A stretch of 37,594 bases of DNA from Nitrospira sp. (GCA_005116955.1 SWDI01000005.1:572319-609912), one strand, 5' to 3'. Counted from the stretch's first letter, positions 27,144 through 34,946 are shown. Notes: a model not told the origin generated them from the letters alone. Program-made: numbers and translations.

Positions 27144-27455
27144 CTACGCTGCGCCTTTGCGCGGTTCGCGATGCAGGGCCTCGGCAACCGCGCGAGGGTT
27201 CCGAGTCGCAACGCGCAGAAGCGCGAGTGCCGGGCCGTCTGGGATGCGCCTTCCCTGCTCCCAGTTGCGCAAGGTCGCCACGCTCACCCCGATCATCAGG
27301 GCAAACTCGGTTTGTGACGCCTTGAGCTTTTCCCGAACACTCTTCACATCGGTCGGTCGAAAGGTCGTCACTCGAGCAGGCTTCATGACCCCTCGCCGTA
27401 TTTTCCCCGCCTGCCGGATGCTCGTCAGTAGTTCCTGAAATGCCGCGTCCTTCAT
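27144..27455 (-). CDS. XRE-family antitoxin (NadS/HigA-like)
   Basis: A 103-residue helix-turn-helix antitoxin (HTH about 48-82: S-Q-T-E-F-A-L-M-I-G-V-S-V-A-T-L). ATG 27455 overlaps the toxin stop by four bases (27452-27455). Longer in-frame starts within the toxin gene have no domain support. It is a type II toxin-antitoxin unit with the RelE-like gene upstream. Confidence 0.85.
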   Translation of the reverse strand: MKDAAFQELLTSIRQAGKIRRGVMKPARVTTFRPTDVKSVREKLKASQTEFALMIGVSVATLRNWEQGRRIPDGPALALLRVATRNPRAVAEALHREPRKGAA

Positions 27456-27769
27456 GTGAATTCCTCCCGAACCAGTTTCGCCAGCGCCTTGAGCTGTGTG
27501 GCCGTCAAATCGCCCTGCTCGTTCTTCGCATAGAGATACAGCATGTAAAATGTCCGGCTTGCCGGTTCCCAATAATAGATGAGGCGTACGCCCCCGCGCT
27601 TACCTCGACCCGGCGCCGCCCAACGAAGCTTTCTCAATCCTGCTCCACCCTGAATAAGTGAGCCTTGGGCAGGACGAAGCAACATTGCCAACTGGAGTTC
27701 GCGATACATCTCATCGTCAAGATGACGACGGAGCGCGGCGGTAAATACCGGGGTCTCGACAAACCGCAT
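27452..27769 (-). CDS. RelE/HigB-like toxin
   Basis: A 105-residue basic RelE-superfamily protein: F-V-E-T-P-V-F-T at the start, G-A-G-L-R-K-L-R-W, R-G-G-V-R-L-I-Y-Y-W, then L-Y-A-K-N-E-Q-G-D-L-T. This is the HigB-like branch usually paired with XRE antitoxins, and it is here. It would be a ribosome-dependent mRNA interferase. ATG 27769; an in-frame ATG slightly upstream cannot be excluded. Confidence 0.85.
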   Translation of the reverse strand: MRFVETPVFTAALRRHLDDEMYRELQLAMLLRPAQGSLIQGGAGLRKLRWAAPGRGKRGGVRLIYYWEPASRTFYMLYLYAKNEQGDLTATQLKALAKLVREEFT

Positions 27770-27868
27770 AGCCCATGCTACGCCAATGGCGCAGTCTCTT
27801 GCAAGATGGTTCCATTGCCCTATTCAGAAATGAGCCGGAACAATACCCCTGGCGCAGCAGCAGTCTTA

Positions 27869-27926
27869 GCTGCACCTTTGTGAGGTTCGTGTTGCAGGGC
27901 CTCGCCAACCGCGCAGGCTTGCGCGC
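27869..27926 (-). pseudogene. Fragment of a second XRE antitoxin (3' end)
   Basis: This stretch is a diverged copy of the end of the neighbouring antitoxin gene (27145-27202): it reads A-V-G-E-A-L-Q-H-E-P-H-K-G-A-A against A-V-A-E-A-L-H-R-E-P-R-K-G-A-A. The stop is lost and nothing upstream encodes the rest. It is about 700 bases from the intact copy and on the same strand, so a second pair probably once stood here. Confidence 0.6.
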
Positions 27927-28020
27927 CGTGATACACACAAGTCTGTACATGCCAATAATGGCCAAAGCCAAACAGATCCGGCTCATCACATCGATTCGCC
28001 TCGGTGCTTGCCAACAGGCC

Positions 28021-28048
28021 TTGCTGAAGCCGCCAATCTGTGTAGAAT
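28021..28048 (+). promoter_or_regulatory. Sigma-70-like promoter of the DUF6883-DUF4926 pair
   Basis: TTGCTG (28021-28026) and TAGAAT (28043-28048) with 16-base spacing; the -10 matches the consensus at five of six positions. The start would be near 28055, about 46 bases before ATG 28101. Confidence 0.5.
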
Positions 28049-28100
28049 GTTTACATCAGGAGCTGAGAGGAACGTTGAGACCACGTAGCCGGCACGCGCC

Positions 28101-28436
28101 ATGACTGTTCCAAACGCTGCTCACTGCATCATTGAATCTGAAAAGGTACGAGACTACCTGCTCAATCTCGCTCATCCTGCCGGAAAGGGTAAGGCAGCGT
28201 TTTTTATTGCCATGGGATTCCGACAACCGGAGTGGGAGCTTTTGGCCAACGCGTTGCGACTATTGATCCAGCATTCCCCAATCACAATAACCATGACATC
28301 CCGCCATGGCCAGAAGTATATTGTAGATGGTCCGCTGGTCACTCCACAGGGCCAGCTGCCTCTCATTCGTACGGTGTGGGTTGTTGAAACAGGAACCGAT
28401 AGGCCTCGGCTGGTCACGGCCTATCCACTCGATTAG
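28101..28436 (+). CDS. DUF6883 protein
   Basis: A 111-residue protein with N-A-A-H-C-I-I near the start, Y-L-L-N-L-A-H-P-x-G-K-G-K-A-x-F-F (about 19-35) and V-T-A-Y-P at the end. These fit the DUF6883 pattern, known mostly from toxin- or immunity-like gene pairs. The product is cytoplasmic and its function unknown. It is followed eleven bases later by a DUF4926 gene, so the two form a small operon. Confidence 0.75.
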   Translation: MTVPNAAHCIIESEKVRDYLLNLAHPAGKGKAAFFIAMGFRQPEWELLANALRLLIQHSPITITMTSRHGQKYIVDGPLVTPQGQLPLIRTVWVVETGTDRPRLVTAYPLD

Positions 28437-28447
28437 GAGTTGCCATC

Positions 28448-28678
28448 ATGATTAAAGAGCATGACCTTGTGGTACTGGGAACCGCAGTGCCCAGTGAGGG
28501 GCTGGTGGCTGGTGATGTTGGCACTGTCGTGCATATCTATCGTGACGGGCAAGCGTACGAGGTGGAATTCACCACCTTAGAAGGAAAGACCGCCGCGGTT
28601 ATCACGGTGGAAGCTTCACAAATTCGTTCCGTTGGGCAACGTGAAATCTCACATGCGCGCGAGCTGACGCCACGGTAA
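28448..28678 (+). CDS. DUF4926 protein
   Basis: A 76-residue beta-rich protein with the family pattern D-L-V-V-L-x-x-x-V-P-x-x-G-L-x-x-G-D-V-G-T-V-V-H-I-Y and Y-E-V-E-F. It has TAGGAG before ATG 28448. Small SH3-like barrels of this family often sit next to DUF6883 genes; an antitoxin or immunity role is possible but unproven. Confidence 0.78.
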   Translation: MIKEHDLVVLGTAVPSEGLVAGDVGTVVHIYRDGQAYEVEFTTLEGKTAAVITVEASQIRSVGQREISHARELTPR

Positions 28679-28900
28679 TCCATACCGGTAGGCTCTTTGT
28701 GTAAGGAGCATTCTGAATTTGGCAGAGCGTTCCGCTACGCCTACCTCGCGATCTCAACATTCCGTTTAGGGACTGGCTCCCGCCGCAGGCGAGGTGCCTG
28801 TCCTGGCTCGAACAACAAGAAAACTGTGTCCGGCCTTGCAATCCAACATTGCCAGGCATGATATCGTCCTGGGAAGAATCTACTACACTGCGGATAGTTT

Positions 28901-29335
28901 ATGACCGACGCTTACAATCTCCACCGCTTTCTCGACGCGCAAGAGCGCGTCTATGACACAGTCCTTGCTGAGCTGCGGGCCGGGAGCAAGTCCAGCCACT
29001 GGATCTGGTTTATCTTTCCGCAGATCGCCGGCCTTGGTCACAGCGCAATGGCGCAGCAGTTTGCCATTGCCTCACTCGACGAGGCCAAGGCCTACTTCAA
29101 ACATCCTGTCTTAGGTCTTCGGCTCCACGAATGTACGCAGCTTGTACTTGATGTGGAGGAACGCGGCGCAGAGCAGATTTTTGGATATCCCGACTATCTC
29201 AAGTTCCGGTCCTGCATGACCTTGTTTCTGACGGCTGCCACCGACAACACCATCTTCAAAGACGCCCTGCTCAAATACTTCGACGGCAAGCCTGACCAAT
29301 CGACTCTCGACATCCTGGCACAGCAATCGTTTTAG
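28901..29335 (+). CDS. DUF1810 family protein, copy 2
   Basis: A 144-residue paralogue of the protein at 26101, with the same S-H-W-I-W-F-I-F-P-Q and F-G-Y-P-D-Y-L-K-F-R-S-C-M-T motifs. Both copies look intact and both are on the plus strand, bracketing a 2.4-kb segment with three toxin-antitoxin-like units. The function is unknown. Confidence 0.85.
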   Translation: MTDAYNLHRFLDAQERVYDTVLAELRAGSKSSHWIWFIFPQIAGLGHSAMAQQFAIASLDEAKAYFKHPVLGLRLHECTQLVLDVEERGAEQIFGYPDYLKFRSCMTLFLTAATDNTIFKDALLKYFDGKPDQSTLDILAQQSF

Positions 29336-29416
29336 AGTAGATACAGGTGACAGGAACCATTCGGCTAGATGAGCGTTCGCACGATCTGCGCGCAACTTTT
29401 TCGCCCGCCCAACCCC

Positions 29417-29436
29417 GAGCGCGCTGAGAAGCGCTC
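29417..29436 (+). terminator. GC-rich hairpin after the DUF1810 gene
   Basis: GAGCGC (29417-29422) and GCGCTC (29431-29436) with an eight-base loop, followed by TTGT. A weak terminator candidate. Confidence 0.3.
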
Positions 29437-29472
29437 TTGTCCCAAGCGAGCCATTTCTATTCTCTCCCTTGA

Positions 29473-29562
29473 GGGTGGGCTGGTTGATCCTCGATTGCGC
29501 GCGTCGAGCGAGCACATTCCTATCGTGCGCGTTCCGCGAGCAGGAGGACGACCAGGCTACCC
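29473..29562. repeat. Long palindromic repeat, copy B
   Basis: A 90-base imperfect inverted repeat. Outer arms GGGTGGGCTGGT (29473-29484) and ACCAGGCTACCC (29551-29562), then TCCTC/GAGGA, then an inner GCAC...GTGC hairpin. Its 61-base core matches copy A in the atpD-atpC spacer at about 70% of positions, with the blocks GCGCGC, CGAG, TTCC, GCGCGTT and CGCGAGCA equally spaced. It looks like a dispersed REP/MITE-like element in this genome. Confidence 0.65.
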
Positions 29563-29648
29563 ATCCCTTCCCCCTGCTCATTGACAATCCTCTATACAGA
29601 GACTTATCGTCCCCCACGCTGCGCAATGTCCGGCTCGGAGATCCCACA

Positions 29649-31235
29649 ATGGACCATTCCCCTTCTTCGCCCCCTTCCCCTCCTTCTTCCAATTCTCACA
29701 ACGTATTGGAGCGCATCGCACTCCAGATGGCCTCGAGTCTGGATCTGCAGCAAGTCCTGACCACCATCACGCAAGGACTCGTAGACGAGCTCGACGGTGC
29801 CTTTGCTCGCATCTGGCTGTTAGGTCCCGGCGATCTCTGTGCCGATTGTTACAAAGCGACAGACTGCACGAATCGGGCTCGCTGCCTGCACCTTGCGGCG
29901 AGCGCGGGGCTCTACACCGATCTCAACGGGGAGTACCGTCGCATTCCGCTGGGGGCGCTCAAGATTGGAAAGATCGCCCAAGGTTTTGGGGCCATGCACA
30001 CAAACGACATACTCGGTGACGACCGGCTGCCGAACAAACAGTGGATGCAAGACAACGGGCTCCGCTCCTTTGCCGGCTACCCGCTGAAATTCCGCTGGGA
30101 GCTGCTCGGCGTCATTGCGATGTTCGGCCGTAGGCCTCTGAGCGAGGATGAGTTCCAACGGTTGGCCATTTTTGCCAATCAAGCGGCGATTGCGATCAAG
30201 AACGCGCAGCTTTTTACGGAGGTGGCACAGCTCACACATCGACTCGAAGCGGAGAACCTCTACCTGCGTGAAGAGGTGAAGTCTCAACACAATTTCGAGG
30301 AGATCATCGGTGAAAGTCCGAGCATCATGGCGGTGCTCCGACAGATCGAACAGGTTGCCCCGACCGATTCCACCGTACTCATCCGAGGAGACACTGGAAC
30401 GGGCAAGGAATTGCTCGCGAGGGCCATTCACAACCTAAGCCCACGGAGGGCTCGCCCGCTGGTGAAGGTCAACTGCGGAGCGATCCCCGCGAATTTGGTC
30501 GAAAGCGAGCTCTTCGGCCATGAGAAGGGATCGTTCACCGGAGCAGTACAACGCCGCATCGGCCGGTTTGAGTTGGCGGACGGGGGGACCATCTTTCTGG
30601 ATGAAGTCGGAGAGTTACCGCTGGACGCACAGGTCAAGCTGCTCCGAGTACTACAAGAAAGGGAGATTGAACGGGTTGGAAGTGGCCATTCGATCAAAGT
30701 CGATGTCCGAGTCATTGCCGCGACGAATCGAGATCTTCATGCAGCGGTGAAGGCTGGTTCCTTCCGAGCCGACCTTTTGTATCGACTGAACGTATTCCCG
30801 ATCGAAGTACCTCCTCTGTCCGCCCGTGCCGCTGATATCCCGCTCTTGGTCAACAAATTTGTCGGGAAGTTCTCACACAAGATGGGCAAGAAGATCGACG
30901 GCGTGGCGCAATCAACCATGGATCGCCTCATGAAATACTCCTGGCCCGGTAACATCCGGGAGTTAGAAAATGTCATCGAACGGGCCACGATCCTCGCGAA
31001 TGGACCGATGCTTCAGATCGACGACGTGCTGCTTCAGGGGAACTCCGCCCCACTGTTGCCGGTAGCCGATTCCCTGGAAGAGGTGGAACGAGCCCACATC
31101 CTCCGCATCCTTCAGGATGTGAACTGGGTCATTGAAGGAAAACAGGGCGCCGCGACGCGACTTTCTCTCCATCCCAATACCCTTCGATCCCGGATGCAGA
31201 AGCTCGGCATCAAGAAACCTCTCCCCGCCACATAG
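29649..31235 (+). CDS. Sigma-54-dependent transcriptional activator with GAF sensor
   Basis: A 528-residue enhancer-binding protein. GAF domain about 20-190 with a cysteine motif C64-x2-C67-x5-C73-x5-C79; AAA+ domain about 217-455 with Walker A G-D-T-G-T-G-K-E (247-254), loop G-S-F-T-G-A (294-299; Ser replaces Ala of the usual GAFTGA) and Walker B I-F-L-D-E-V (315-320); Fis-type helix-turn-helix at 497-520. It uses ATP to open sigma-54 promoters. The GAF cysteines could hold metal or an Fe-S cluster. ATG 29649 is chosen for GGAG upstream and because earlier in-frame codons run through the palindromic repeat. A sigma-54 promoter lies just downstream at 31391. Confidence 0.93.
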   Translation: MDHSPSSPPSPPSSNSHNVLERIALQMASSLDLQQVLTTITQGLVDELDGAFARIWLLGPGDLCADCYKATDCTNRARCLHLAASAGLYTDLNGEYRRIPLGALKIGKIAQGFGAMHTNDILGDDRLPNKQWMQDNGLRSFAGYPLKFRWELLGVIAMFGRRPLSEDEFQRLAIFANQAAIAIKNAQLFTEVAQLTHRLEAENLYLREEVKSQHNFEEIIGESPSIMAVLRQIEQVAPTDSTVLIRGDTGTGKELLARAIHNLSPRRARPLVKVNCGAIPANLVESELFGHEKGSFTGAVQRRIGRFELADGGTIFLDEVGELPLDAQVKLLRVLQEREIERVGSGHSIKVDVRVIAATNRDLHAAVKAGSFRADLLYRLNVFPIEVPPLSARAADIPLLVNKFVGKFSHKMGKKIDGVAQSTMDRLMKYSWPGNIRELENVIERATILANGPMLQIDDVLLQGNSAPLLPVADSLEEVERAHILRILQDVNWVIEGKQGAATRLSLHPNTLRSRMQKLGIKKPLPAT

Positions 31236-31257
31236 CAACACATCTCACGTTCTACTC

Positions 31258-31291
31258 CCACGAGATATCGTAGCTCCACGATATCTCGTGG
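31258..31291 (+). promoter_or_regulatory. 14-bp perfect inverted repeat: terminator or activator site
   Basis: CCACGAGATATCGT (31258-31271) and ACGATATCTCGTGG (31278-31291) with a six-base loop, 23 bases after the activator gene. A T-rich tract (TCTCTCTTTTCTTCT) follows, so it can act as a terminator. It also sits about 125-160 bases before the start of the sigma-54 promoter at 31391, an ordinary place for an enhancer site. Confidence 0.7.
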
Positions 31292-31390
31292 AGGCGTCTC
31301 TCTTTTCTTCTGCTTCATCTTGCTGCGAATAGTGCGGCAACTGCCTGTTTCTCCAGCGCTTTATCGTGTTTCCCTGATAGTCGTGACGCG

Positions 31391-31406
31391 TGGCATCGGC
31401 CTTGCC
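31391..31406 (+). promoter_or_regulatory. Sigma-54 (-24/-12) promoter of the dsrE-like operon
   Basis: TGGCATCGGCCTTGCC matches the RpoN consensus with exactly ten bases between GG (31392-31393) and GC (31404-31405). Transcription would begin near 31417, about 83 bases before ATG 31500. It directly follows a sigma-54 activator gene, which makes local control likely. Confidence 0.6.
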
Positions 31407-31499
31407 ATGACAGATAGATATCGCGATCGATCCGTAGGGCACAACAAGGCAACCAGACATCCACAATCTCGTGAGTGTCATTCAATCAAGGGAGAACCC

Positions 31500-31874
31500 A
31501 TGAAAACAGCGATCATCATTCTGTCCGATCCGAAGAGTGGTTCAGAGGAAGCGCTTGGACGAGTCTTTAATGCGCTGGCGCTCGCGTCTGAATGTAAACA
31601 GAAGGGCGATGAGGTCGCCGTCGTCTTCAATGGCGCTGGTACTCGTTGGCCGGCTGAGCTCACCAAGCTCTCACATCCAGCCAATGGCCTCTACAATTCG
31701 GTGCGTGACGTCGTGCAAGGCGCCTCCTGCGGTTGCGCCGAGGTCTTTGGGGCGACAGAAAGCGTCAAGGCTTGCGGTGTGCCGGTTGTGAAGGACCATG
31801 CCCTTGCTGGGACAGCGGGGCTCTTGAGCCTGCGCCGGTACGTAGCCGAAGGGTGGAATACGATCGTGTTCTGA
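31500..31874 (+). CDS. DsrE-family protein
   Basis: A 124-residue DsrE/DsrF-like protein (K-T-A-I-I-I-L-S-D-P at the start, V-A-V-V-F-N-G-A-G-T-R-W near 39-50, and S-C-G-C-A-E-V-F-G-A near 74-83). Family members carry sulfur on cysteine or bind small ligands; the C-G-C and K-A-C-G cysteines are candidates. ATG 31500 is set by AAGGGAG; a longer frame upstream runs through the promoter. First gene of a probable operon. Confidence 0.85.
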   Translation: MKTAIIILSDPKSGSEEALGRVFNALALASECKQKGDEVAVVFNGAGTRWPAELTKLSHPANGLYNSVRDVVQGASCGCAEVFGATESVKACGVPVVKDHALAGTAGLLSLRRYVAEGWNTIVF

Positions 31875-31940
31875 GATTGAGCATGAGAGGGCATGCGGCG
31901 TGACCCGTCGTCATGTCCTCTCGACAGGGAGTACACAACC

Positions 31941-32582
31941 ATGGCGTTGAAATACTTGGAGCTGGCGATGACGGATGCCGTACATCGCGCACAGACGCAG
32001 TACTACGGAAGGGCCGTGCACATCCCAGGGGCGCCCGAACGAGATCCATTAGGTCATGACGAGGCTGAGTTTATTGCAGAGCGTGACAGCTTCTATCTGG
32101 GTTCGATCAACGAAACTGGATGGCCCTACGTTCAGCATCGTGGTGGGCCCAAGGGGTTCTTGCGGGTGGTCAACGAGACGACGTTGGCCTTTGCCGACTA
32201 CAAGGGCAATCGCCAGCTGCTCACAACCGGCAACGTTTCAGTGAACGACCGTGTGGGGCTGTTTCTCATGGACTACCAGAACCGAGCACGCTTGAAGATT
32301 CTTGGTCATGCCCGTGTGGAAGATGCTCGCACCCATCCAGAACTCGTCGCACAGCTCGCTGATCCCAAGATGCAGCAGGCGGTGGAGCGGCTCGTCTTCA
32401 TCGACGTGGTCTCGTTCGATTGGAACTGTCCCAAGTACATCACGCCACGGTACTCGGCGGAAGAGGTCGAAGCGTATGTGGGTCCGCTCAAGAGCCGGAT
32501 TGCCGAGCTCGAAGCCCAACTGCATACGGCGACATTGTCATTAAATTCGCAACAGACGCTCGTTTTCTATCGAAGGAGTTGA
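31941..32582 (+). CDS. Pyridoxamine 5'-phosphate oxidase-like flavoprotein
   Basis: A 213-residue protein with a split-barrel FMN-binding fold: F-Y-L-G-S-I-N-E-T-G-W-P-Y-V-Q-H-R-G-G near 51-69, D-Y-K-G-N-R-Q near 85-91 and G-H-A-R-V near 121-125. Such proteins reduce or bind flavins, F420 or haem. ATG 31941 has GGGAG upstream. A MOSC gene follows four bases later. Confidence 0.85.
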   Translation: MALKYLELAMTDAVHRAQTQYYGRAVHIPGAPERDPLGHDEAEFIAERDSFYLGSINETGWPYVQHRGGPKGFLRVVNETTLAFADYKGNRQLLTTGNVSVNDRVGLFLMDYQNRARLKILGHARVEDARTHPELVAQLADPKMQQAVERLVFIDVVSFDWNCPKYITPRYSAEEVEAYVGPLKSRIAELEAQLHTATLSLNSQQTLVFYRRS

Positions 32583-32586
32583 AACC

Positions 32587-33252
32587 ATGAAGGTCGCACA
32601 GATTTGGCGATATCCGGTGAAGTCGATGGCCGGTGAACAGATAGATCACGCGCGCATCGGACCACTCGGCATCGAAGGAGATCGCGTCGTGCATGTGGAG
32701 AATGAGGAGGGTCATATCATCACGTCCAGAACACACCATCGATTACTCGGCCACCATGCCACGCTCAATGAATCCGGCGAGCCTGTGGTTGATGGCCTGC
32801 TGTGGAGCAATCCCAAAGTCCGCACAGATGTTGAGGATATCGTGGGGCTTGGCGCCCGGCTTGTTCGTGACGATTCCAGCGATCGTTTTGACGTGCTGCC
32901 CTTGTTGGTGGCAACGGATGGAGCGATTGCGGCATTCGGACGTGATGGCCGGCGCCTCAGACCGAATCTGGTCATCGGCGGGGTCGAGGGTCTGGCTGAG
33001 CGCTCATGGCCGGGGCAGTGCCTGCACATCGGAGACGTCATCATCGGGATACAGGACCTCCGTGGGCGCTGCATCATGACGACCTTTGACCCCGATACCC
33101 TGAAACAAGACCGTCAGGTGCTGACTGACATTGTGCGGAGATTTGACGGCACGCTCGCCCTGAATTGTTTTGTGATCCGGGGCGGAGACATTCGAGTTGG
33201 CGACACGGTTGAGGTAGCCCGGCACCGTGAATGCGAGGCCGCTCATGCGTAG
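32587..33252 (+). CDS. MOSC-domain protein with N-terminal beta barrel
   Basis: A 221-residue protein: MOSC_N domain (V-A-Q-I-W-R-Y-P-V-K-S-M-A-G-E at 3-17) then the MOSC core with R-P-N-L-V-I-G-G and the conserved cysteine in R-G-R-C-I-M-T-T-F-D-P. Relatives bind molybdenum cofactor and handle sulfur or reduce N-hydroxylated compounds. It is adjacent to a flavoprotein gene, which could supply electrons (inference). Confidence 0.9.
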   Translation: MKVAQIWRYPVKSMAGEQIDHARIGPLGIEGDRVVHVENEEGHIITSRTHHRLLGHHATLNESGEPVVDGLLWSNPKVRTDVEDIVGLGARLVRDDSSDRFDVLPLLVATDGAIAAFGRDGRRLRPNLVIGGVEGLAERSWPGQCLHIGDVIIGIQDLRGRCIMTTFDPDTLKQDRQVLTDIVRRFDGTLALNCFVIRGGDIRVGDTVEVARHRECEAAHA

Positions 33253-33338
33253 AGAGACTAACGTTTTACCATCACTTGTGTGGGAGCTTCTGGCTTTCAC
33301 ACATTATAACGCCGCAAGGCATAGAGGGAGGAATCATC

Positions 33339-33698
33339 ATGAGCAAGTCAGTGAAGGACACGTTGGAAGAAATGTTGGGTATTTTGAAGCAGGGTCAAAT
33401 GACTGAAGGTCAGAAGATCTACTTTGCGGATTCGGTTGTGACACAGGAGGGCAATCAGCCACCCGTCGTGGGCAAACAGGCCTCCATTGAGCGACTGGAC
33501 AAATTTAGAGAGACGATTGGAGTGGCGGCATTTGTCAGCTACGCCATCGGTGCCGTGGCTATTTCTGGAAATACCAGCTTCTACGACTCGGTGCTGACTG
33601 TGAAATTGAAGAACGGGGAAACCATCAATCTTGAACAAGTCGTCAAGACTGACTGGCAGGACGGCAAGATCGTCAAAGAGCGTTACTACCATAGCTGA
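33339..33698 (+). CDS. SnoaL/NTF2-like small protein
   Basis: A 119-residue protein of the NTF2 fold: N-terminal helices, then beta strands ending in [12 protein letters not shown] 33339 is chosen for GGGAGGA upstream; an earlier in-frame start overlaps the MOSC gene. The fold serves enzymes and binding proteins; the catalytic residues are unclear. Confidence 0.75.
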   Translation: MSKSVKDTLEEMLGILKQGQMTEGQKIYFADSVVTQEGNQPPVVGKQASIERLDKFRETIGVAAFVSYAIGAVAISGNTSFYDSVLTVKLKNGETINLEQVVKTDWQDGKIVKERYYHS

Positions 33699-33714
33699 TC
33701 ACGCGTGAGGCCGC

Positions 33715-33748
33715 GTGGGAGCGGATAGCTAAGGCCATTCGCTCCCAC
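33715..33748 (+). terminator. Hairpin after the SnoaL-like gene
   Basis: GTGGGAGCG (33715-33723) and CGCTCCCAC (33740-33748), nine perfect pairs with a 16-base loop, 17 bases after the stop codon. ATTGATTCT follows. It separates this gene from the hydrolase gene. Confidence 0.6.
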
Positions 33749-33799
33749 ATTGATTCTCAAATCTGCAGCAAGGATGTTCAATCACACGAGGTTGATATC

Positions 33800-34813
33800 A
33801 TGAAAATCCAAGAACAAACATATCGATATAGGCAGGCGAACCTGGGCCGACGAATTGTGTCACTCATGTTGTTGGGTCTGATACTGCTGACAACGGGAGT
33901 CTCGGTGTCGGCGCAAACGACGGAACAATTGAACTCGACTCGCGTGACGTACCACACCGTCAGGATTGATGGCGTTGACGTGTTCTATCGCGAAGCAGGG
34001 CCGAAGGACGCTCCCGTTCTTCTGTTACTGCACGGATTTCCGACATCGTCGCACATGTTCAGGAATCTCATCCCTCAATTGGCCAACAAGTATCGCGTCA
34101 TCGCGCCTGATTACCCTGGATTTGGCCAGAGCGGGATGCCGGACCGGTTGAAGTTCTCGTACACATTCGATAACTACGCGCAGGTGGTGAGCAAGCTGAT
34201 CCATCAACTTGGCGTGAATCGTTATGCCCTGTATGTGATGGATTATGGGGCGCCGGTTGGTTTTCGTCTGGCGGCGAAAAATCCGGAACGAGTGCTCGCG
34301 CTTATCGTGCAGAACGGCAACGCCTACGACGAAGGACTCGAAAAGTTCTGGGACCCTATCAAAGCCTATTGGGGCACAGGGGGATCAACCGAGCGTGAAG
34401 CGATCCGGTGGCTGACCTCACTGGCGGCGACGAAGTGGCAGTATACGAATGGCGTGAAGGACGCATCCTTAGTGAGCCCCGATACATGGACGATGGACCA
34501 AACATTCCTCGACCGACCGGGTAACCCAGAGATTCAGCTCGACTTGTTCTACGACTATCGCACGAACATTCCGCTCTATCCTCAGTGGCAAACCTATTTC
34601 CGCGAACACAAGCCGGCGACACTTGTCTTATGGGGCAAGAACGACGCCATCTTTGTGGCAGCTGGTGCCGCGCCGTATAAGCGCGACATCCCGAATACGG
34701 AGGTCCACCTGTTGGATACGGGACACTTCGCCTTGGAGACGCACGGCCACGAGATCGCGAAGCTGATTCGCGAATTCCTCGGCCGCTCCCTGAAGTCCAA
34801 CGGCCAAAATTGA
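33800..34813 (+). CDS. Exported alpha/beta hydrolase, epoxide hydrolase/dehalogenase type
   Basis: A 337-residue protein with a signal peptide (to about S-V-S-A, residue 38), the oxyanion motif H-G-F-P (78-81), nucleophile D148 in V-M-D-Y-G-A-P, D282 in G-K-N-D and catalytic H309 in T-G-H-F. An aspartate nucleophile points to the epoxide hydrolase/haloalkane dehalogenase branch and away from esterases. The substrate is unknown. It would act in the periplasm. Confidence 0.88.
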   Translation: MKIQEQTYRYRQANLGRRIVSLMLLGLILLTTGVSVSAQTTEQLNSTRVTYHTVRIDGVDVFYREAGPKDAPVLLLLHGFPTSSHMFRNLIPQLANKYRVIAPDYPGFGQSGMPDRLKFSYTFDNYAQVVSKLIHQLGVNRYALYVMDYGAPVGFRLAAKNPERVLALIVQNGNAYDEGLEKFWDPIKAYWGTGGSTEREAIRWLTSLAATKWQYTNGVKDASLVSPDTWTMDQTFLDRPGNPEIQLDLFYDYRTNIPLYPQWQTYFREHKPATLVLWGKNDAIFVAAGAAPYKRDIPNTEVHLLDTGHFALETHGHEIAKLIREFLGRSLKSNGQN

Positions 34814-34828
34814 CTAGGTGATGAACGC

Positions 34829-34856
34829 CCCCCTGACAGGCCTGCCTGCAAGGGGG
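34829..34856 (+). terminator. Hairpin after the hydrolase gene
   Basis: CCCCCTG (34829-34835) pairs with CAAGGGGG (34849-34856) around a GGCC-containing loop, 16 bases after the stop. No T-run, so a modest terminator candidate. Confidence 0.4.
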
Positions 34857-34946
34857 AAGATGGGAGAGCAGAGGTCACTCGATGCGCGCAGTGACGGAAT
34901 GTTCTGCCGCCCGCTAATTTGAGAACAACGCAAGGAGGTCATCATC

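Larger units (their letters stand above)
29336..29648. other. Non-coding region upstream of the sigma-54 activator gene
   Basis: About 313 bases without a supported gene. It contains a short hairpin (29417-29436), a long palindromic repeat (29473-29562) and a lone TTGACA (29581-29586) whose best -10 partner is poor. Confidence 0.5.

Noticed and set aside
29581-29609. TTGACA as a -35 box for the activator gene
   Set aside because: The only -10 partner at a proper distance (TTATCG) is poor; TATACA is too close.
29111-29692. Long minus-strand open frame over the second DUF1810 gene and the activator leader
   Set aside because: It is the complementary frame of a clear gene plus a palindromic repeat; no start signal or domain.
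31112-31291. Inverted repeat 31258-31291 as part of a transposon end
   Set aside because: No direct repeats flank it and no second copy is seen; terminator or binding site is simpler.
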